DNA of 15,705 nucleotides from Chloroflexota bacterium (GTDB lineage: Bacteria > Chloroflexota > Dehalococcoidia > UBA3495): positions 5,944 through 21,648 of the forward strand of contig PAMF01000043.1 in the NCBI GenBank assembly GCA_002707185.1, in the 5' to 3' direction. Each line of letters opens with the position of its first letter. Positions within the stretch are counted from its first letter, which is position 1. Under the pieces are notes generated by a model. The model did not search any database. It saw only the letters and a list, made by a program, of their open reading frames with translations, and was not told the origin of the DNA. Below, one piece after another: positions 1 to 8,283 of this stretch. A program made the position numbers and the translations under genes.

Positions 1-1650
1 AAGCCGGGGGAGGGAGGTCAGCTACCCGGGCACAAAGTTGACGAGTATATTGGCTGGGTAAGAAACACGACGCCGGGCGTAGAACTTATTTCACCTCCTC
101 CACATCATGACATCTATTCGATTGAGGATTTGGCTCAACTCATCCATGATTTAAAAAACATAAACCCGAAAGCGCGTATACACGTGAAGTTAGTTTCGGA
201 AGTTGGTGTCGGTACAATCGCAGCCGGAGTTTCAAAAGGGCATGGAGATGTTGTACTGATAAGTGGGCATGACGGTGGAACTGGTGCATCTCCAGAGTCA
301 TCGATTAAACATGCAGGGCTGCCGTGGGAATTGGGAGTGGCTGAAACTCACCAGGTGTTAGTCGCTAACGATCTTCGGAGCCGGATAGTCGTCCAAACTG
401 ATGGCCAATTAAAAACGGGTCGGGATGTTGCTGTAGCAGCAATGCTAGGAGCAGAGGAATTTGGCATGGCGACCGCGGCGCTTATAGTTAATGGTTGCAT
501 AATGCTACGTAAATGTCATTTGAATACCTGTTCGGTAGGAATAGCTACCCAAGACCCTGAATTACGTAAACAATTTGCGGGTGACCCGGATCACTTAGTT
601 AACTATTTTAACTTTGTTGCGGAAGATTTGAGACTGATTATGGCAGAGTTAGGCGTCCGGTCAGTTAATGAGATGGTAGGAAGGGTGGACTTACTCGAGA
701 CCGCAGAGGATATCGAAAATGCAAAGGTCAATGGGATAGATCTATCTAGGCTACTGTCTCCAGCCTCTGGATCCGGTGAAGTGGGGGTTTATTGCAGCCA
801 AGAACAGGATCATGGGTTGGAATTAGCGTTAGATAACCAGCTTATATCCCTTGCAAATGATGCGCTGGAGCTTAAAAAACCTGTTCACATAGATATGCCT
901 ATATCTAACTCTAACCGCACTTTCGGAGCTATGCTAAGCGGGGAAATAGCTAAAAGGTGGGGAGAGGAGGGGCTTCCAGAAAATACTATAAATATCGATG
1001 CATGTGGATCTGCTGGCCAGAGTTTTGGTGCTTTTCTGGCTAAGGGTATCACGATTCGATTAGAAGGCGACGCTAATGATTATGTCGCAAAAGGTATTTC
1101 AGGCGGAAGGATTGTTATTACACCGCCGACTGAGGCTACCTTTGTTCCAGAAGATAATATAATAATCGGGAATGTAGCATTGTATGGCGCTACAGGTGGG
1201 GAAGTATTTGTTCACGGTAGGGCAGGAGAAAGATTCTGTGTGAGAAACAGCGGTGCAAAGGCAGTTGTGGAAAGCGTAGGTGATCATGGGTGTGAATATA
1301 TGACCGGTGGGGTGGTGGTCATTCTAGGTTCTACAGGTAGAAACTTTGCAGCTGGAATGAGCGGAGGTATAGCTTTCGTTTACGACGAGAATGGGGACTT
1401 CGAATCCCGTTTCAACTCGGGGTCAGCCGATTTAGAAGTGGTTGCTGAGATAGAAGACACTAATGTACTCAGAGATATGATAGAGAATCATGAAAAACTT
1501 ACCGGAAGTAAACAGGCTGGTATGATATTGGGGAATTGGCAGGGGTCGATCTCAAAATTTAAGAAAGTTATGCCTCGCGATTATAAACGAGTATTGGAAG
1601 CCAAGGCTAATAAAGAAGATACGGAATTGGAAGAAGTACGGTATGGGTAA
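1..1650 (+). CDS. gltB: Glutamate synthase large subunit, C-terminal part (5' truncated by window edge)
   Basis: This is the last 549 residues of the large (alpha) subunit of glutamate synthase, which uses glutamine-derived ammonia and 2-oxoglutarate to make glutamate. The frame is open from base 1, so the amidotransferase and first half lie outside the window; the full family protein is about 1500 residues. Visible are [10 protein letters not shown] at residues 1-10, the FMN-barrel motif [11 protein letters not shown], and a cysteine cluster GC-x5-C-x4-C (C166, C172, C177 of the fragment; first Cys codon 496-498) that binds the 3Fe-4S cluster. The C-terminal GXGXG beta-helix domain shows repeated Gly motifs such as [15 protein letters not shown] and [12 protein letters not shown]. 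The usual CPVG after the last cluster cysteine is CSVG here. It overlaps gltD by 8 bases, indicating translational coupling. The identification is secure. Confidence 0.97.
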   Translation, partial: KPGEGGQLPGHKVDEYIGWVRNTTPGVELISPPPHHDIYSIEDLAQLIHDLKNINPKARIHVKLVSEVGVGTIAAGVSKGHGDVVLISGHDGGTGASPESSIKHAGLPWELGVAETHQVLVANDLRSRIVVQTDGQLKTGRDVAVAAMLGAEEFGMATAALIVNGCIMLRKCHLNTCSVGIATQDPELRKQFAGDPDHLVNYFNFVAEDLRLIMAELGVRSVNEMVGRVDLLETAEDIENAKVNGIDLSRLLSPASGSGEVGVYCSQEQDHGLELALDNQLISLANDALELKKPVHIDMPISNSNRTFGAMLSGEIAKRWGEEGLPENTINIDACGSAGQSFGAFLAKGITIRLEGDANDYVAKGISGGRIVITPPTEATFVPEDNIIIGNVALYGATGGEVFVHGRAGERFCVRNSGAKAVVESVGDHGCEYMTGGVVVILGSTGRNFAAGMSGGIAFVYDENGDFESRFNSGSADLEVVAEIEDTNVLRDMIENHEKLTGSKQAGMILGNWQGSISKFKKVMPRDYKRVLEAKANKEDTELEEVRYG

Positions 1651-3094
1651 ACCCACGGGATTTCAAGAATTTGTTCGTTTGACTCCTGGCAGACGTCCTG
1701 TTCAAGAACGAACAAATGATTATGATGAATATTATCAAAGATGGTCTGATCAGCAAGCGAAAGAGCAAGGATCTCGTTGCATGGACTGCGCTGTGCCGTT
1801 TTGCCACATGGGTTGTCCTTTAGGGAACGTTATTCCTGAATTTAATCATCAGGTCTATTTAGGTGATTGGGAGCAAGCTTTACGAGTACTGCTCAGTACT
1901 AACAACTTTCCTGAATTCACCGGGCGGATTTGTCCTGCCCCATGTGAAGCTTCATGTGTACTAAATATTAATGCGGACCCAGTTACCATAGAGCATATTG
2001 AAAAAGAAATCTCTGAACGGGGATTTGAAAACGGATGGATTAAAGCAGAGCCACCACTCGTTCGTACCGGGAAAAAAGTTGCTGTCGTAGGTTCTGGTCC
2101 TGCAGGTTTGGCTGCTGCCCAACAGCTCAATCGAGCGGGCCATTCTGTGACGGTTTTTGAGAGAGATTCCCATGTAGGTGGTTTGTTAGCCTTGGGAATT
2201 CCGGATTTCAAATTGAGTAAAGATGTCGTTCGACGTAGAGTGGGCCTAATGGAGGAAGAAGGGGTGGTGTTCTTGACTGGTGTCAACGTAGGAGTAGACC
2301 GATCGGTAGACGATATCAGGAAGGAGTTTCACGCTATCTGTCTAACAGGGGGTTCCACAGAAGCTAGAGATTTACCTGTCCCAGGAAGGGAGTTACTAGG
2401 TATCCATATGGCGATGGAGTATTTGCCTCAGCAAAACAAATTGTTGGCAGGTGAAACGATACCTCCCGGTCAAAGAATTAACGCTGAAGGTAAGCGGGTA
2501 GTCATATTGGGCGGTGGCGACACAGGGGCTGATTGTTTAGGTACTGCACATAGGCAAGGTGCGGAATTAGTACATCAGTTTGAATTATTGTCGGAGCCGC
2601 CGATCGAACGAGTTTCTGATAATCCTTGGCCAGAATGGCCTAACATATTGAGATCATCCGGTGCTCATGAAGAAGGGGGGATAAGAGACTACGATATATT
2701 GACTAAGTCGTTTTCCGGAAGTGATGGACAGGTTGAAAAACTGCATGCCGTACGAGTTTCTTGGGGTAAAGATGAAAATGGTAGATTCAATATGCAAGAA
2801 ATTCCCGGTAGCGAGTTTGATATAGATGTAGATCTGGTGCTTTTAGCGATGGGTTTCCTCCATCCTCAACATGAAGGTATGTTGAGCCAATTGGGTGTAA
2901 ACCTTGACGGTAGAGGCAATGTCCAAATTGATGATAATCGAATGACCAATGTTCCAGGTGTCTTTGCAGGAGGGGATATGGCTCGCGGGCAATCCCTTGT
3001 CGTTTGGGCGATCGCTGAAGGAAGAGAAACCGCCAGATGTGTTGATGAATATCTAATGGGGCAAACTAAACTGCCACGATCTTTAACGGGTTAG
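1643..3094 (+). CDS. gltD: Glutamate synthase small subunit (NADPH oxidoreductase)
   Basis: This is the beta subunit of glutamate synthase. It takes electrons from NAD(P)H through FAD and 4Fe-4S clusters to the GltB FMN site. The protein has 483 residues, normal for the family. It begins with the typical [10 protein letters not shown], and the ATG lies inside the end of gltB behind a purine-rich GGAAGAAG. N-terminal cluster cysteines are C46, C49, C54 and C58, then C97, C101 and C105 (CPAPCEASC). The FAD-binding GSGPAG is at 150-155 and the NADPH-binding GGGDTG at 290-295. The C-terminal FAD motif [11 protein letters not shown] is followed by AIAEGRETA. The order gltB-gltD with overlapping stop and start is the usual operon. 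No truncation or frameshift is visible. The downstream gene is convergent, and no convincing terminator hairpin is seen in the 73-base gap. Confidence 0.97.
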   Translation: MGKPTGFQEFVRLTPGRRPVQERTNDYDEYYQRWSDQQAKEQGSRCMDCAVPFCHMGCPLGNVIPEFNHQVYLGDWEQALRVLLSTNNFPEFTGRICPAPCEASCVLNINADPVTIEHIEKEISERGFENGWIKAEPPLVRTGKKVAVVGSGPAGLAAAQQLNRAGHSVTVFERDSHVGGLLALGIPDFKLSKDVVRRRVGLMEEEGVVFLTGVNVGVDRSVDDIRKEFHAICLTGGSTEARDLPVPGRELLGIHMAMEYLPQQNKLLAGETIPPGQRINAEGKRVVILGGGDTGADCLGTAHRQGAELVHQFELLSEPPIERVSDNPWPEWPNILRSSGAHEEGGIRDYDILTKSFSGSDGQVEKLHAVRVSWGKDENGRFNMQEIPGSEFDIDVDLVLLAMGFLHPQHEGMLSQLGVNLDGRGNVQIDDNRMTNVPGVFAGGDMARGQSLVVWAIAEGRETARCVDEYLMGQTKLPRSLTG

Positions 3095-3167
3095 AATATT
3101 ATCGGCATTCGTGTGATAACCGTATCGATCTATGAGATACTCTAATTTATAAATAGCATCATGGTCG

Positions 3168-4583
3168 CTATCCCTCATATGCCAGGTATTCTTGCAGATC
3201 AAGCACCTGGATAGTGTTAGTAGTTCCACCAACTCCGGTTAAAAAGCCATGGACAATAGTTACCACATCGGTGGTTGATATCATACCGCTTTCAATACTT
3301 GCAGTTACTACTGACTGGACCAGTTCGGCGATGTCAGGGTTTGCTGGAAGGACACCAACCGGGCATACCCCCCATGCTAATGCCAATTGTCTCAATACTG
3401 ATTCATCATGGGAAAAAACTATGATGTCTGCGTTCGGTCTAAAGCGGGCCAATTCAAACGCGGCTCTGCCTGTACTAGTTATTACGATCGGTTTCGAGTT
3501 TATTTCACCTACCAGTTTACTTGCACTAGCAGCTATGGCCTGAGTTCGATCTGTCCAGTTAAATTCCTGGTTATATACGTATATCTTTTCCGCTTCTTTA
3601 ATAGTTACATCGGCTACCACCACGGCTTCCACCGGATACTGTCCTACAGCTATTTCATCCGACAATAGGATGGAGTCGCAGCCATCCAAAACTGCATTCG
3701 TGATGTCGGATATTTCTGCTCTAGTTGGAGTAGGGGAATTTACCATGGTTCTTAGCATTTGGGTGGCTATAGAAGAGTTTTTGGCAGCCATGCTAGCTTT
3801 CTTGACGATCTCTTTTTGTACTATAGGTACACGTTCCATAGGTATTTCTACACCGAGATCTCCTCGGGCTACCATCACAGAGTCTACTTCCCCAAGGATC
3901 TCATTTAGATTTTCAATTCCTTCCGACTTTTCTAATTTAGCCATGATTCTAGCTGTGCAACCGATGGTTTCCATGTACGATTTGGCAAAAAGTACGTCAC
4001 CAACGGTCCGGACGAAGGATATTGCAATCCAGTCTACCTCTTGTTCGAGACCAAATTGCAAAGCTAATCTGTCTTCCTCAGTGAGTACTGGTATATCTAT
4101 TTGAACCCCTGGGAGATTGACGCCTTTATGGGAAGATACTGGTCCCCCGTTTATGACTTTTGTAGATACCGAGGTATCATGTAAATCAGTTACTTCTAGG
4201 CATATCGTTCCATCGGATATGTAAATTAGATGGCCAACCCGTAAACTCTTAATTATTGATGGTTCTGGAAAAGGCAGCTTGATCGGAATACTTGAACTGG
4301 AATCAGGTCCTATTAGTACCTCATCGCCCTGATTTAACTGTATTTGCCCATTGATGTTACCGAGCCTAAGCTTTATCCCTCCCAAATCTTGTAGGATAGC
4401 TACTTGCTTATTGTGTTTTGCAGACAATGTTCTGATTGAGTCGATGACCTCTGCATGTTCCTCAAAGGTACCGTGGGAAAAGTTTAACCGTGCGCAGTCC
4501 ATCCCTGCCAGTATGAGCTGTTCTAGTATCTCTGGCTCGCGAGAGGAAGGCCCGATAGTAGCAATAATTTTGGTTTTACGCAT
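3168..4583 (-). CDS. pyk: Pyruvate kinase, with atypical active-site residues
   Basis: This is a full-length pyruvate kinase homologue (471 residues), the enzyme converting phosphoenolpyruvate and ADP to pyruvate and ATP at the end of glycolysis. The start is RKTKIIATIGPSS; ATG has AAAAGG about 8 bases upstream. Retained catalytic residues are R32, N34 and S36 (ARLNFSHG), D66, K71 and R73, K216 and E218 (MAKLEK), and D242 (ARGDLGVEIP). The C-terminal regulatory-type domain ends with GVGGTTNTIQV. K71 in place of Glu resembles potassium-independent members. Several normally invariant positions differ: GPK is GIK (I70), the TEKD lysine is Glu (E170), and the SGETA loop is SDEIA, so Gly becomes D309 and the catalytic-site Thr becomes I311. 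The codons were re-read from the DNA and there is no frameshift. Activity may therefore be reduced or changed. It lies 45 bases downstream of the monooxygenase gene on the same strand, possibly co-transcribed. Confidence 0.9.
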   Translation of the reverse strand: MRKTKIIATIGPSSREPEILEQLILAGMDCARLNFSHGTFEEHAEVIDSIRTLSAKHNKQVAILQDLGGIKLRLGNINGQIQLNQGDEVLIGPDSSSSIPIKLPFPEPSIIKSLRVGHLIYISDGTICLEVTDLHDTSVSTKVINGGPVSSHKGVNLPGVQIDIPVLTEEDRLALQFGLEQEVDWIAISFVRTVGDVLFAKSYMETIGCTARIMAKLEKSEGIENLNEILGEVDSVMVARGDLGVEIPMERVPIVQKEIVKKASMAAKNSSIATQMLRTMVNSPTPTRAEISDITNAVLDGCDSILLSDEIAVGQYPVEAVVVADVTIKEAEKIYVYNQEFNWTDRTQAIAASASKLVGEINSKPIVITSTGRAAFELARFRPNADIIVFSHDESVLRQLALAWGVCPVGVLPANPDIAELVQSVVTASIESGMISTTDVVTIVHGFLTGVGGTTNTIQVLDLQEYLAYEG

Positions 4584-4628
4584 GGTAATAACCTTTTCTC
4601 TCAGTTATTCTGAATCAGACGATGGCGT

Positions 4629-5792
4629 TTAGGTGCGCCCAACATAATAGGCGTCTGTAGCTGTCTTGAGCCCGGTTATGCGGTTACGATTCAATTCATC
4701 CTTACGCTCTCTAGCCCATTGGTTTGAAACTTCGATGCCTTTGACTGTACCCTGGAAATGTGGCATGACGTATCTCGCTAAGAGTTCGTAACTGTGTTTG
4801 ATTTTTTCGAATGGAGCCCAATCTTCAACTCTAATCATGAAACTACCGAAACCACCACTAATTTCTTGCAATCGTTCAATACCAGCAATGCAATCATCAG
4901 GGGTTCCAACTATCCACTGGTTATGTTCAACCATATAATCGACTATTTGATCTCTAGGAACATCAGGGACCTCGTTACCCAAGGTTTCACCAAAATATTC
5001 GCTCACTATTCTACCGCCGCCGAGGCGAATGTCCTCCATGGCTTCCTTTTTACTTTCTGCTAGATGCATGCCTACAACGAGTCCCCAGTCTTCTCTTTTT
5101 ACGGTTTGGTTGTGCTCGGCTGCTGATTCTTCTGCAATCGACCATAGTTCCTTAAGACTAGTTTGGCGTACGGTGTCTCGGGGGATACTCATTGACAACA
5201 CAGCAGCACCATGTTTACCAGCGAGCGTCACTCCGGAAGGCGATTGAACTGATGCAACGGCGACCGGTATATGAGGTTCCTGATACGGACGTAGTTGAAG
5301 CACTGCGTCGTTTAGTTCAAACCAGTCACTCTTATAGGAAAATGGTTCGGTCTCGTTAAATAATCGCAAAATAATCCCGAGAGATTCATCCATCATATCG
5401 CGTTGCCTTGCAGGATCTATTCCAAGCATCAGTGCGTCCGATGCTAGGGCTCCTGGCCCAACTCCTAAAATCACACGTCCTCTAGTAAGGTGGTCTAATA
5501 AAACTAAACGATTTGCAACCATGTAAGGATGATGATAAGGAAGGCTAATTACCCCAGACCCTAATTTAATGTGTTTGGTTCTTTCGGCTGCTGTCGCCAT
5601 GAATACCTCGGGTGAAGCGATGGTTTCCCACCCCGCACTGTGGTGTTCTCCTATATAAGCTTCATCAAATCCTAATGAATCTAGCCATTGCAATAATTCT
5701 AGGTCTCTTTCAAGGGCCAGGGTCGGGTTTTCCCCGACTCTATGGAATGGTGCCATGAACACACCAAATTTCATCTTTGTTGATAATGTCAT
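4629..5792 (-). CDS. LLM-class flavin-dependent monooxygenase (LimB-like)
   Basis: This is a 387-residue member of the bacterial luciferase-like (LLM) TIM-barrel family, soluble flavin-dependent oxidoreductases that use reduced FMN and oxygen. The N-terminus MKFGVFMAPFHR, then ELLQWLDSLGFDEAYIGEHHSAG (around 32-54), LGSGVISLPYHHPYMVA, and GRVILGVGPGALASDALMLG are characteristic. Overall the arrangement resembles limonene 1,2-monooxygenase (LimB)-type and alkanal monooxygenase-like proteins. The substrate cannot be read from the sequence. The start ATG at 5792 has CAGGAG about 7 bases upstream; an internal Met at residue 7 lacks a ribosome site. The flavin reductase that such enzymes need is not encoded nearby. 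Pyruvate kinase follows after 45 bases on the same strand. Family assignment is firm, but the limonene-like specificity is only a resemblance. Confidence 0.9.
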   Translation of the reverse strand: MTLSTKMKFGVFMAPFHRVGENPTLALERDLELLQWLDSLGFDEAYIGEHHSAGWETIASPEVFMATAAERTKHIKLGSGVISLPYHHPYMVANRLVLLDHLTRGRVILGVGPGALASDALMLGIDPARQRDMMDESLGIILRLFNETEPFSYKSDWFELNDAVLQLRPYQEPHIPVAVASVQSPSGVTLAGKHGAAVLSMSIPRDTVRQTSLKELWSIAEESAAEHNQTVKREDWGLVVGMHLAESKKEAMEDIRLGGGRIVSEYFGETLGNEVPDVPRDQIVDYMVEHNQWIVGTPDDCIAGIERLQEISGGFGSFMIRVEDWAPFEKIKHSYELLARYVMPHFQGTVKGIEVSNQWARERKDELNRNRITGLKTATDAYYVGRT

Positions 5793-5977
5793 TGAATCAC
5801 TCCTGTAATTTAGTGGACTCGATTATTCGATTTATTTTAGGAAAGTTTATCATGTAGAAAATAATTGATCCATTAAGTTAATGTAGGTATTGCAGACTGG
5901 CGAACGCTCTATAAAAATGGTATTGTTGGTTCAAACGCCGGCGAGATACGGTTCCTACGTTTTTATCCACAATTTGT

Positions 5978-5983
5978 TGAAGG
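5978..5983 (+). promoter_or_regulatory. Shine-Dalgarno site of the VOC gene
   Basis: A purine-rich aaggag lies about 10 bases before ATG 5994 and fixes that start. The rest of the 201-base divergent gap (5793-5993) is AT-rich. I found no promoter hexamer pair there that I would defend. Confidence 0.6.
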
Positions 5984-5993
5984 AGAATAGACT

Positions 5994-6422
5994 ATGTCAA
6001 AGATCAAACATATAGCTATTGCTACGCAGGATGCTGATGCCACAGCAAAGTTTTATACTGAGGTGTTTGGGCTAAAGGAGATAGCGAAGCTAAATAGTGA
6101 TAACGCATCAGGGTATTATCTCAGTGATGGCAATATTAATGTTGCGGTCTTAGATTTTAAAAATGAACAAGTAGCTGGCCCTGAATATGGTACGGGATTC
6201 AGTGGTATCCATCATATTGGATTTGAAGTAGAAAGTCTTGAAGAAATTGCCGAGAAACTTCAGAAAGCTGGTTCTAATACCAGAGATGATATTAACCAAG
6301 CACTAGGTGTGGGTATGGGCGGAGCTGCTCATGCTAATGTAGAAGTTAAGTATAGCGGGCCCAATGGTGAGATAATAGATGTTTCTCAGACTGGTTGGGT
6401 TGGGACGAAAGGTCTAGATTAA
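5994..6422 (+). CDS. VOC-family (glyoxalase/dioxygenase fold) protein
   Basis: This is a 142-residue protein of the vicinal oxygen chelate fold, made of two beta-alpha-beta-beta-beta repeats. The first repeat starts IKHIAIATQDADATAKFYTE (from residue 4) and the second GIHHIGFEVESLEEIAEKL (from 71), ending in PNGEIIDVSQ. Three of the usual four metal ligands can be matched: H6, H74 and E126. The fourth, normally Glu or Gln near residues 47-49 (DGNINVAV), appears to be Asn. The family includes glyoxalase I, methylmalonyl-CoA epimerase, extradiol dioxygenases and resistance proteins; none is distinguishable here. It is monocistronic and transcribed divergently from the monooxygenase gene. It ends 15 bases before a strong terminator hairpin. 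The specific reaction is unknown. Confidence 0.85.
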   Translation: MSKIKHIAIATQDADATAKFYTEVFGLKEIAKLNSDNASGYYLSDGNINVAVLDFKNEQVAGPEYGTGFSGIHHIGFEVESLEEIAEKLQKAGSNTRDDINQALGVGMGGAAHANVEVKYSGPNGEIIDVSQTGWVGTKGLD

Positions 6423-6437
6423 GTTACTTAAGGTAAA

Positions 6438-6482
6438 CTAAAAGAAAAGCCGCGTTCAATCAAAACGCGGCTTTTCTTTTAG
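6438..6482. terminator. Bidirectional intrinsic terminator
   Basis: A perfect inverted repeat has arms at 6438-6456 and 6464-6482 (19 bp each) around a 7-base loop (caatcaa). The loop-proximal core is GC-rich (gccgcgtt / aacgcggc). It is flanked by A-rich and T-rich stretches on both sides, so the RNA from either strand ends its stem in U-rich sequence. It sits exactly between the convergent VOC gene (stop 6422) and the DUF35 gene (stop 6489) and can serve both. Confidence 0.93.
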
Positions 6483-6488
6483 ATAATA

Positions 6489-6893
6489 TTAATCGGGGCA
6501 AAAGGTCAATATCGGGCTATTCGTGTCGATATTATCGAAATCTATTTTTAATGACATCCCACTTTTAATAGTCTCAGGATTGGATGCATCGACGTTAGAT
6601 AGTCGGGCGCTGATTCTGGGTCCTTCTGTTAGAGTAACCACGCCGCTGCAATACGGGTTGTTTCTACCGTAGCCTTGTTGCTCCATACGGGCCGGTACTA
6701 TAGAGATACAGGTAAAGGTGCTTAAATATCCCGTTCCATTAAATTCATACCATTCTATGTCTTTACTGTGGCAATTAGAGCACAATATACGGGGTTCTAC
6801 GGATAGTTGGGTACACTGGTTACACTGTATACCCATGAACTTGCCTTCGGTTAGGAAAGTGTAAAAGGAATCTGAATTGAATTCCCTAGGCAT
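6489..6893 (-). CDS. DUF35 zinc-ribbon/OB-fold protein, thiolase partner
   Basis: This is a 134-residue protein with an N-terminal helix, a rubredoxin-like zinc ribbon (C24-x2-C27 and C38-x2-C41) and a C-terminal OB-fold (from GTGYLSTFTCISIVPARM onward). This is the DUF35/acyl-CoA-associated architecture. Such proteins commonly bind a thiolase or HMG-CoA synthase-like enzyme and carry acyl-CoA substrate, as in the archaeal thiolase/HMG-CoA synthase/DUF35 complex. I chose ATG at 6893 (MPREFNSDSF, the usual beginning) over the longer open frame reaching 6947, because that extension overlaps the thiolase gene. GAGG precedes the ATG at a rather long distance. The gap from the thiolase stop is 7 bases, which supports coupled translation and a physical complex. 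The exact substrate is not visible. Confidence 0.88.
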   Translation of the reverse strand: MPREFNSDSFYTFLTEGKFMGIQCNQCTQLSVEPRILCSNCHSKDIEWYEFNGTGYLSTFTCISIVPARMEQQGYGRNNPYCSGVVTLTEGPRISARLSNVDASNPETIKSGMSLKIDFDNIDTNSPILTFCPD

Positions 6894-6900
6894 AGTAATT

Positions 6901-8178
6901 TTATCCTCGACGTAGAATATGTACCACGCAGGTGCCGCCAGTTCCACCCACGTTATGGGTTAGTCCTATTTCCAGATCAGGGCGGGATAGTTGTCTAGGT
7001 CCTGCCTCTCCCCTGAGCTGATGAAAAACTTCGATTACTTGTGCTACTCCTGAGGCACCAACTGGGTGTCCTTTAGATTTGAGTCCTCCGGATGTATTAA
7101 TGGGTCTGTCTCCAGCTAGCGCTGTTCTGCCTTCGTCAACTGCTCTAGGTCCTTCGCCAGGCTCAAAGAAGCCGAGATCTTCACTGGCAATTATTTCCGC
7201 AATGGTAAAGCAATCATGTACTTCAGCAACCTGTACATCTTGTGGTGTGATTCCTGCCATCTGATACGCCTCAGAACTAGCATGCTTGGCTGCGGCAAGC
7301 GAGGTCAATTCTTCTGCGGCATGTAGCGGTCTACCGGTTGCCTGTCCGGTTCCAACTATATGAATAGGCTTATCAGTGAAATTCCCTGCAATTTCAGAAC
7401 TCGTTAGTAATAAACATGAGGCACCGTCTGTTATCGGAGCGCAATCATAAAGTCTCAATGGCCATGCTACCCAAGGGTTTGACATCGGGTCGTTTAAAAA
7501 ATCAAGTTCGTCTTTCCATTCTGGGATAGACTCGCCCCGTTCTTCTGCCCGGTTTTGGCGTCGTTCCATCATTTGTCTAATCGTTACATTAAACTGTGCT
7601 TTAGGATTGAGTGCTCCATTATTATGGTTTTTAATACCGACTTTTAGAAGATGGTTTAAATTGGTTTCGTACCTATCCATATGGGCTTTGGCGAGGGCGC
7701 CGTAGATGCCTGGAAAAGTTAGTCCTGTGGGTACTTCATAGACGCAGTCGGCTGCCGTAGCCAACACGTCGGTGACTCCTTCAGTCGGCAGGCTTGTCAT
7801 TTTTTCTACTCCACCGACCAAGACTATATCGTACATTCCGGAAGCGATGGCCATGATGCCTTCTCGTAGTGCACTTCCACTGCTGGCGCACGCGTTTTCG
7901 ATTCGAGTTACAGGGGTTGGGGTGATGCCAATCCAATCTGCTATGATTGGAGCCGTGTGACCTTGTCCTTCAAATAGATCAGAAGAATAGTTTCCAAGAT
8001 AACCACACTCAATATCCTCTGCATCTATTCCCTGATCTAGGGTATCCATTAAATCTTGGAAGGCCTCGACAAATAGGTCTCGACTAGTTTTCTGTTTGAA
8101 AGCCCCGAATTGGGACATGCCGACGCCTACGACAGAAACTGATCTCCCTAGTTGGCGTCTTCTCGTCGATACAACCAT
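6901..8178 (-). CDS. Thiolase-family protein, SCP-x/archaeal type
   Basis: This is a 425-residue thiolase homologue, acting on acyl-CoA by cleavage or condensation of beta-ketoacyl-CoA. The nucleophile is C97 in ENACASSGSA. The second-half motifs are AEVHDCFTIAE (H321), GGLKSKGHPVGASG (H371) and LTHNVGGTGGTC (H408, N409). The classical second catalytic cysteine motif CxG is replaced by HNVGG, which is characteristic of the SCP-x/non-degradative thiolases that partner with DUF35 proteins. The N-terminus has an unusually basic run (STRRRQLGR). ATG at 8178 has a strong ggaggagg about 8 bases upstream. It is the first gene of a two-gene operon with the DUF35 gene and has its own promoter. No HMG-CoA synthase or acyl-CoA dehydrogenase lies nearby. 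Degradative versus biosynthetic direction is undecided. Confidence 0.92.
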   Translation of the reverse strand: MVVSTRRRQLGRSVSVVGVGMSQFGAFKQKTSRDLFVEAFQDLMDTLDQGIDAEDIECGYLGNYSSDLFEGQGHTAPIIADWIGITPTPVTRIENACASSGSALREGIMAIASGMYDIVLVGGVEKMTSLPTEGVTDVLATAADCVYEVPTGLTFPGIYGALAKAHMDRYETNLNHLLKVGIKNHNNGALNPKAQFNVTIRQMMERRQNRAEERGESIPEWKDELDFLNDPMSNPWVAWPLRLYDCAPITDGASCLLLTSSEIAGNFTDKPIHIVGTGQATGRPLHAAEELTSLAAAKHASSEAYQMAGITPQDVQVAEVHDCFTIAEIIASEDLGFFEPGEGPRAVDEGRTALAGDRPINTSGGLKSKGHPVGASGVAQVIEVFHQLRGEAGPRQLSRPDLEIGLTHNVGGTGGTCVVHILRRG

Positions 8179-8232
8179 TTATCAAACCTCCTCCATTAAT
8201 GCGGCCTTTTCGTTGGATTGACTCCGTACGTA

Positions 8233-8261
8233 ATTATGCTGAGATGATTCAACCTAGTCAA
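8233..8261 (-). promoter_or_regulatory. Sigma-70 promoter for thiolase-DUF35 operon
   Basis: Read on the minus strand, a TTGACT -35 (8256-8261) is followed after exactly 17 bases by a CATAAT -10 (8233-8238). Each hexamer matches the consensus at 5 of 6 bases. Transcription would start near 8226, giving a leader of about 48 bases before ATG 8178. The spacing and orientation fit well. Confidence 0.75.
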
Positions 8262-8283
8262 CTATCATAAATATTTTGATAGT
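8261..8283. promoter_or_regulatory. Operator-like inverted repeat beside the -35 box
   Basis: Perfect 7-base arms actatca (8261-8267) and tgatagt (8277-8283) flank a 9-base AT-rich centre. The site abuts the -35 hexamer of the thiolase promoter on its upstream side, the usual position of an activator site. No regulator gene is present in the window. That it binds a regulator is inference. Confidence 0.4.

Noticed and set aside
1855..2286. 143-codon open frame antisense to gltD
   Set aside because: It lies wholly inside the well-supported gltD, has low-complexity composition and no recognisable motif or ribosome site.
3095..3167. Weak ttatc/gataa inverted repeat between convergent gltD and pyk
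   Set aside because: The arms are 5 bases with an 11-base loop and no U-run, below what would support a terminator.
3670..4104. 144-codon open frame antisense to the pyruvate kinase gene
   Set aside because: It is a mirror of the real coding frame with no family features of its own.
5925..5945. ggttcaaac resembling a tRNA T-arm
   Set aside because: No matching acceptor, D or anticodon arms surround it on either strand.
6894..6947. N-terminal extension of the DUF35 frame
   Set aside because: It overlaps the thiolase C-terminus, and the standard DUF35 beginning is at the ATG of 6893.
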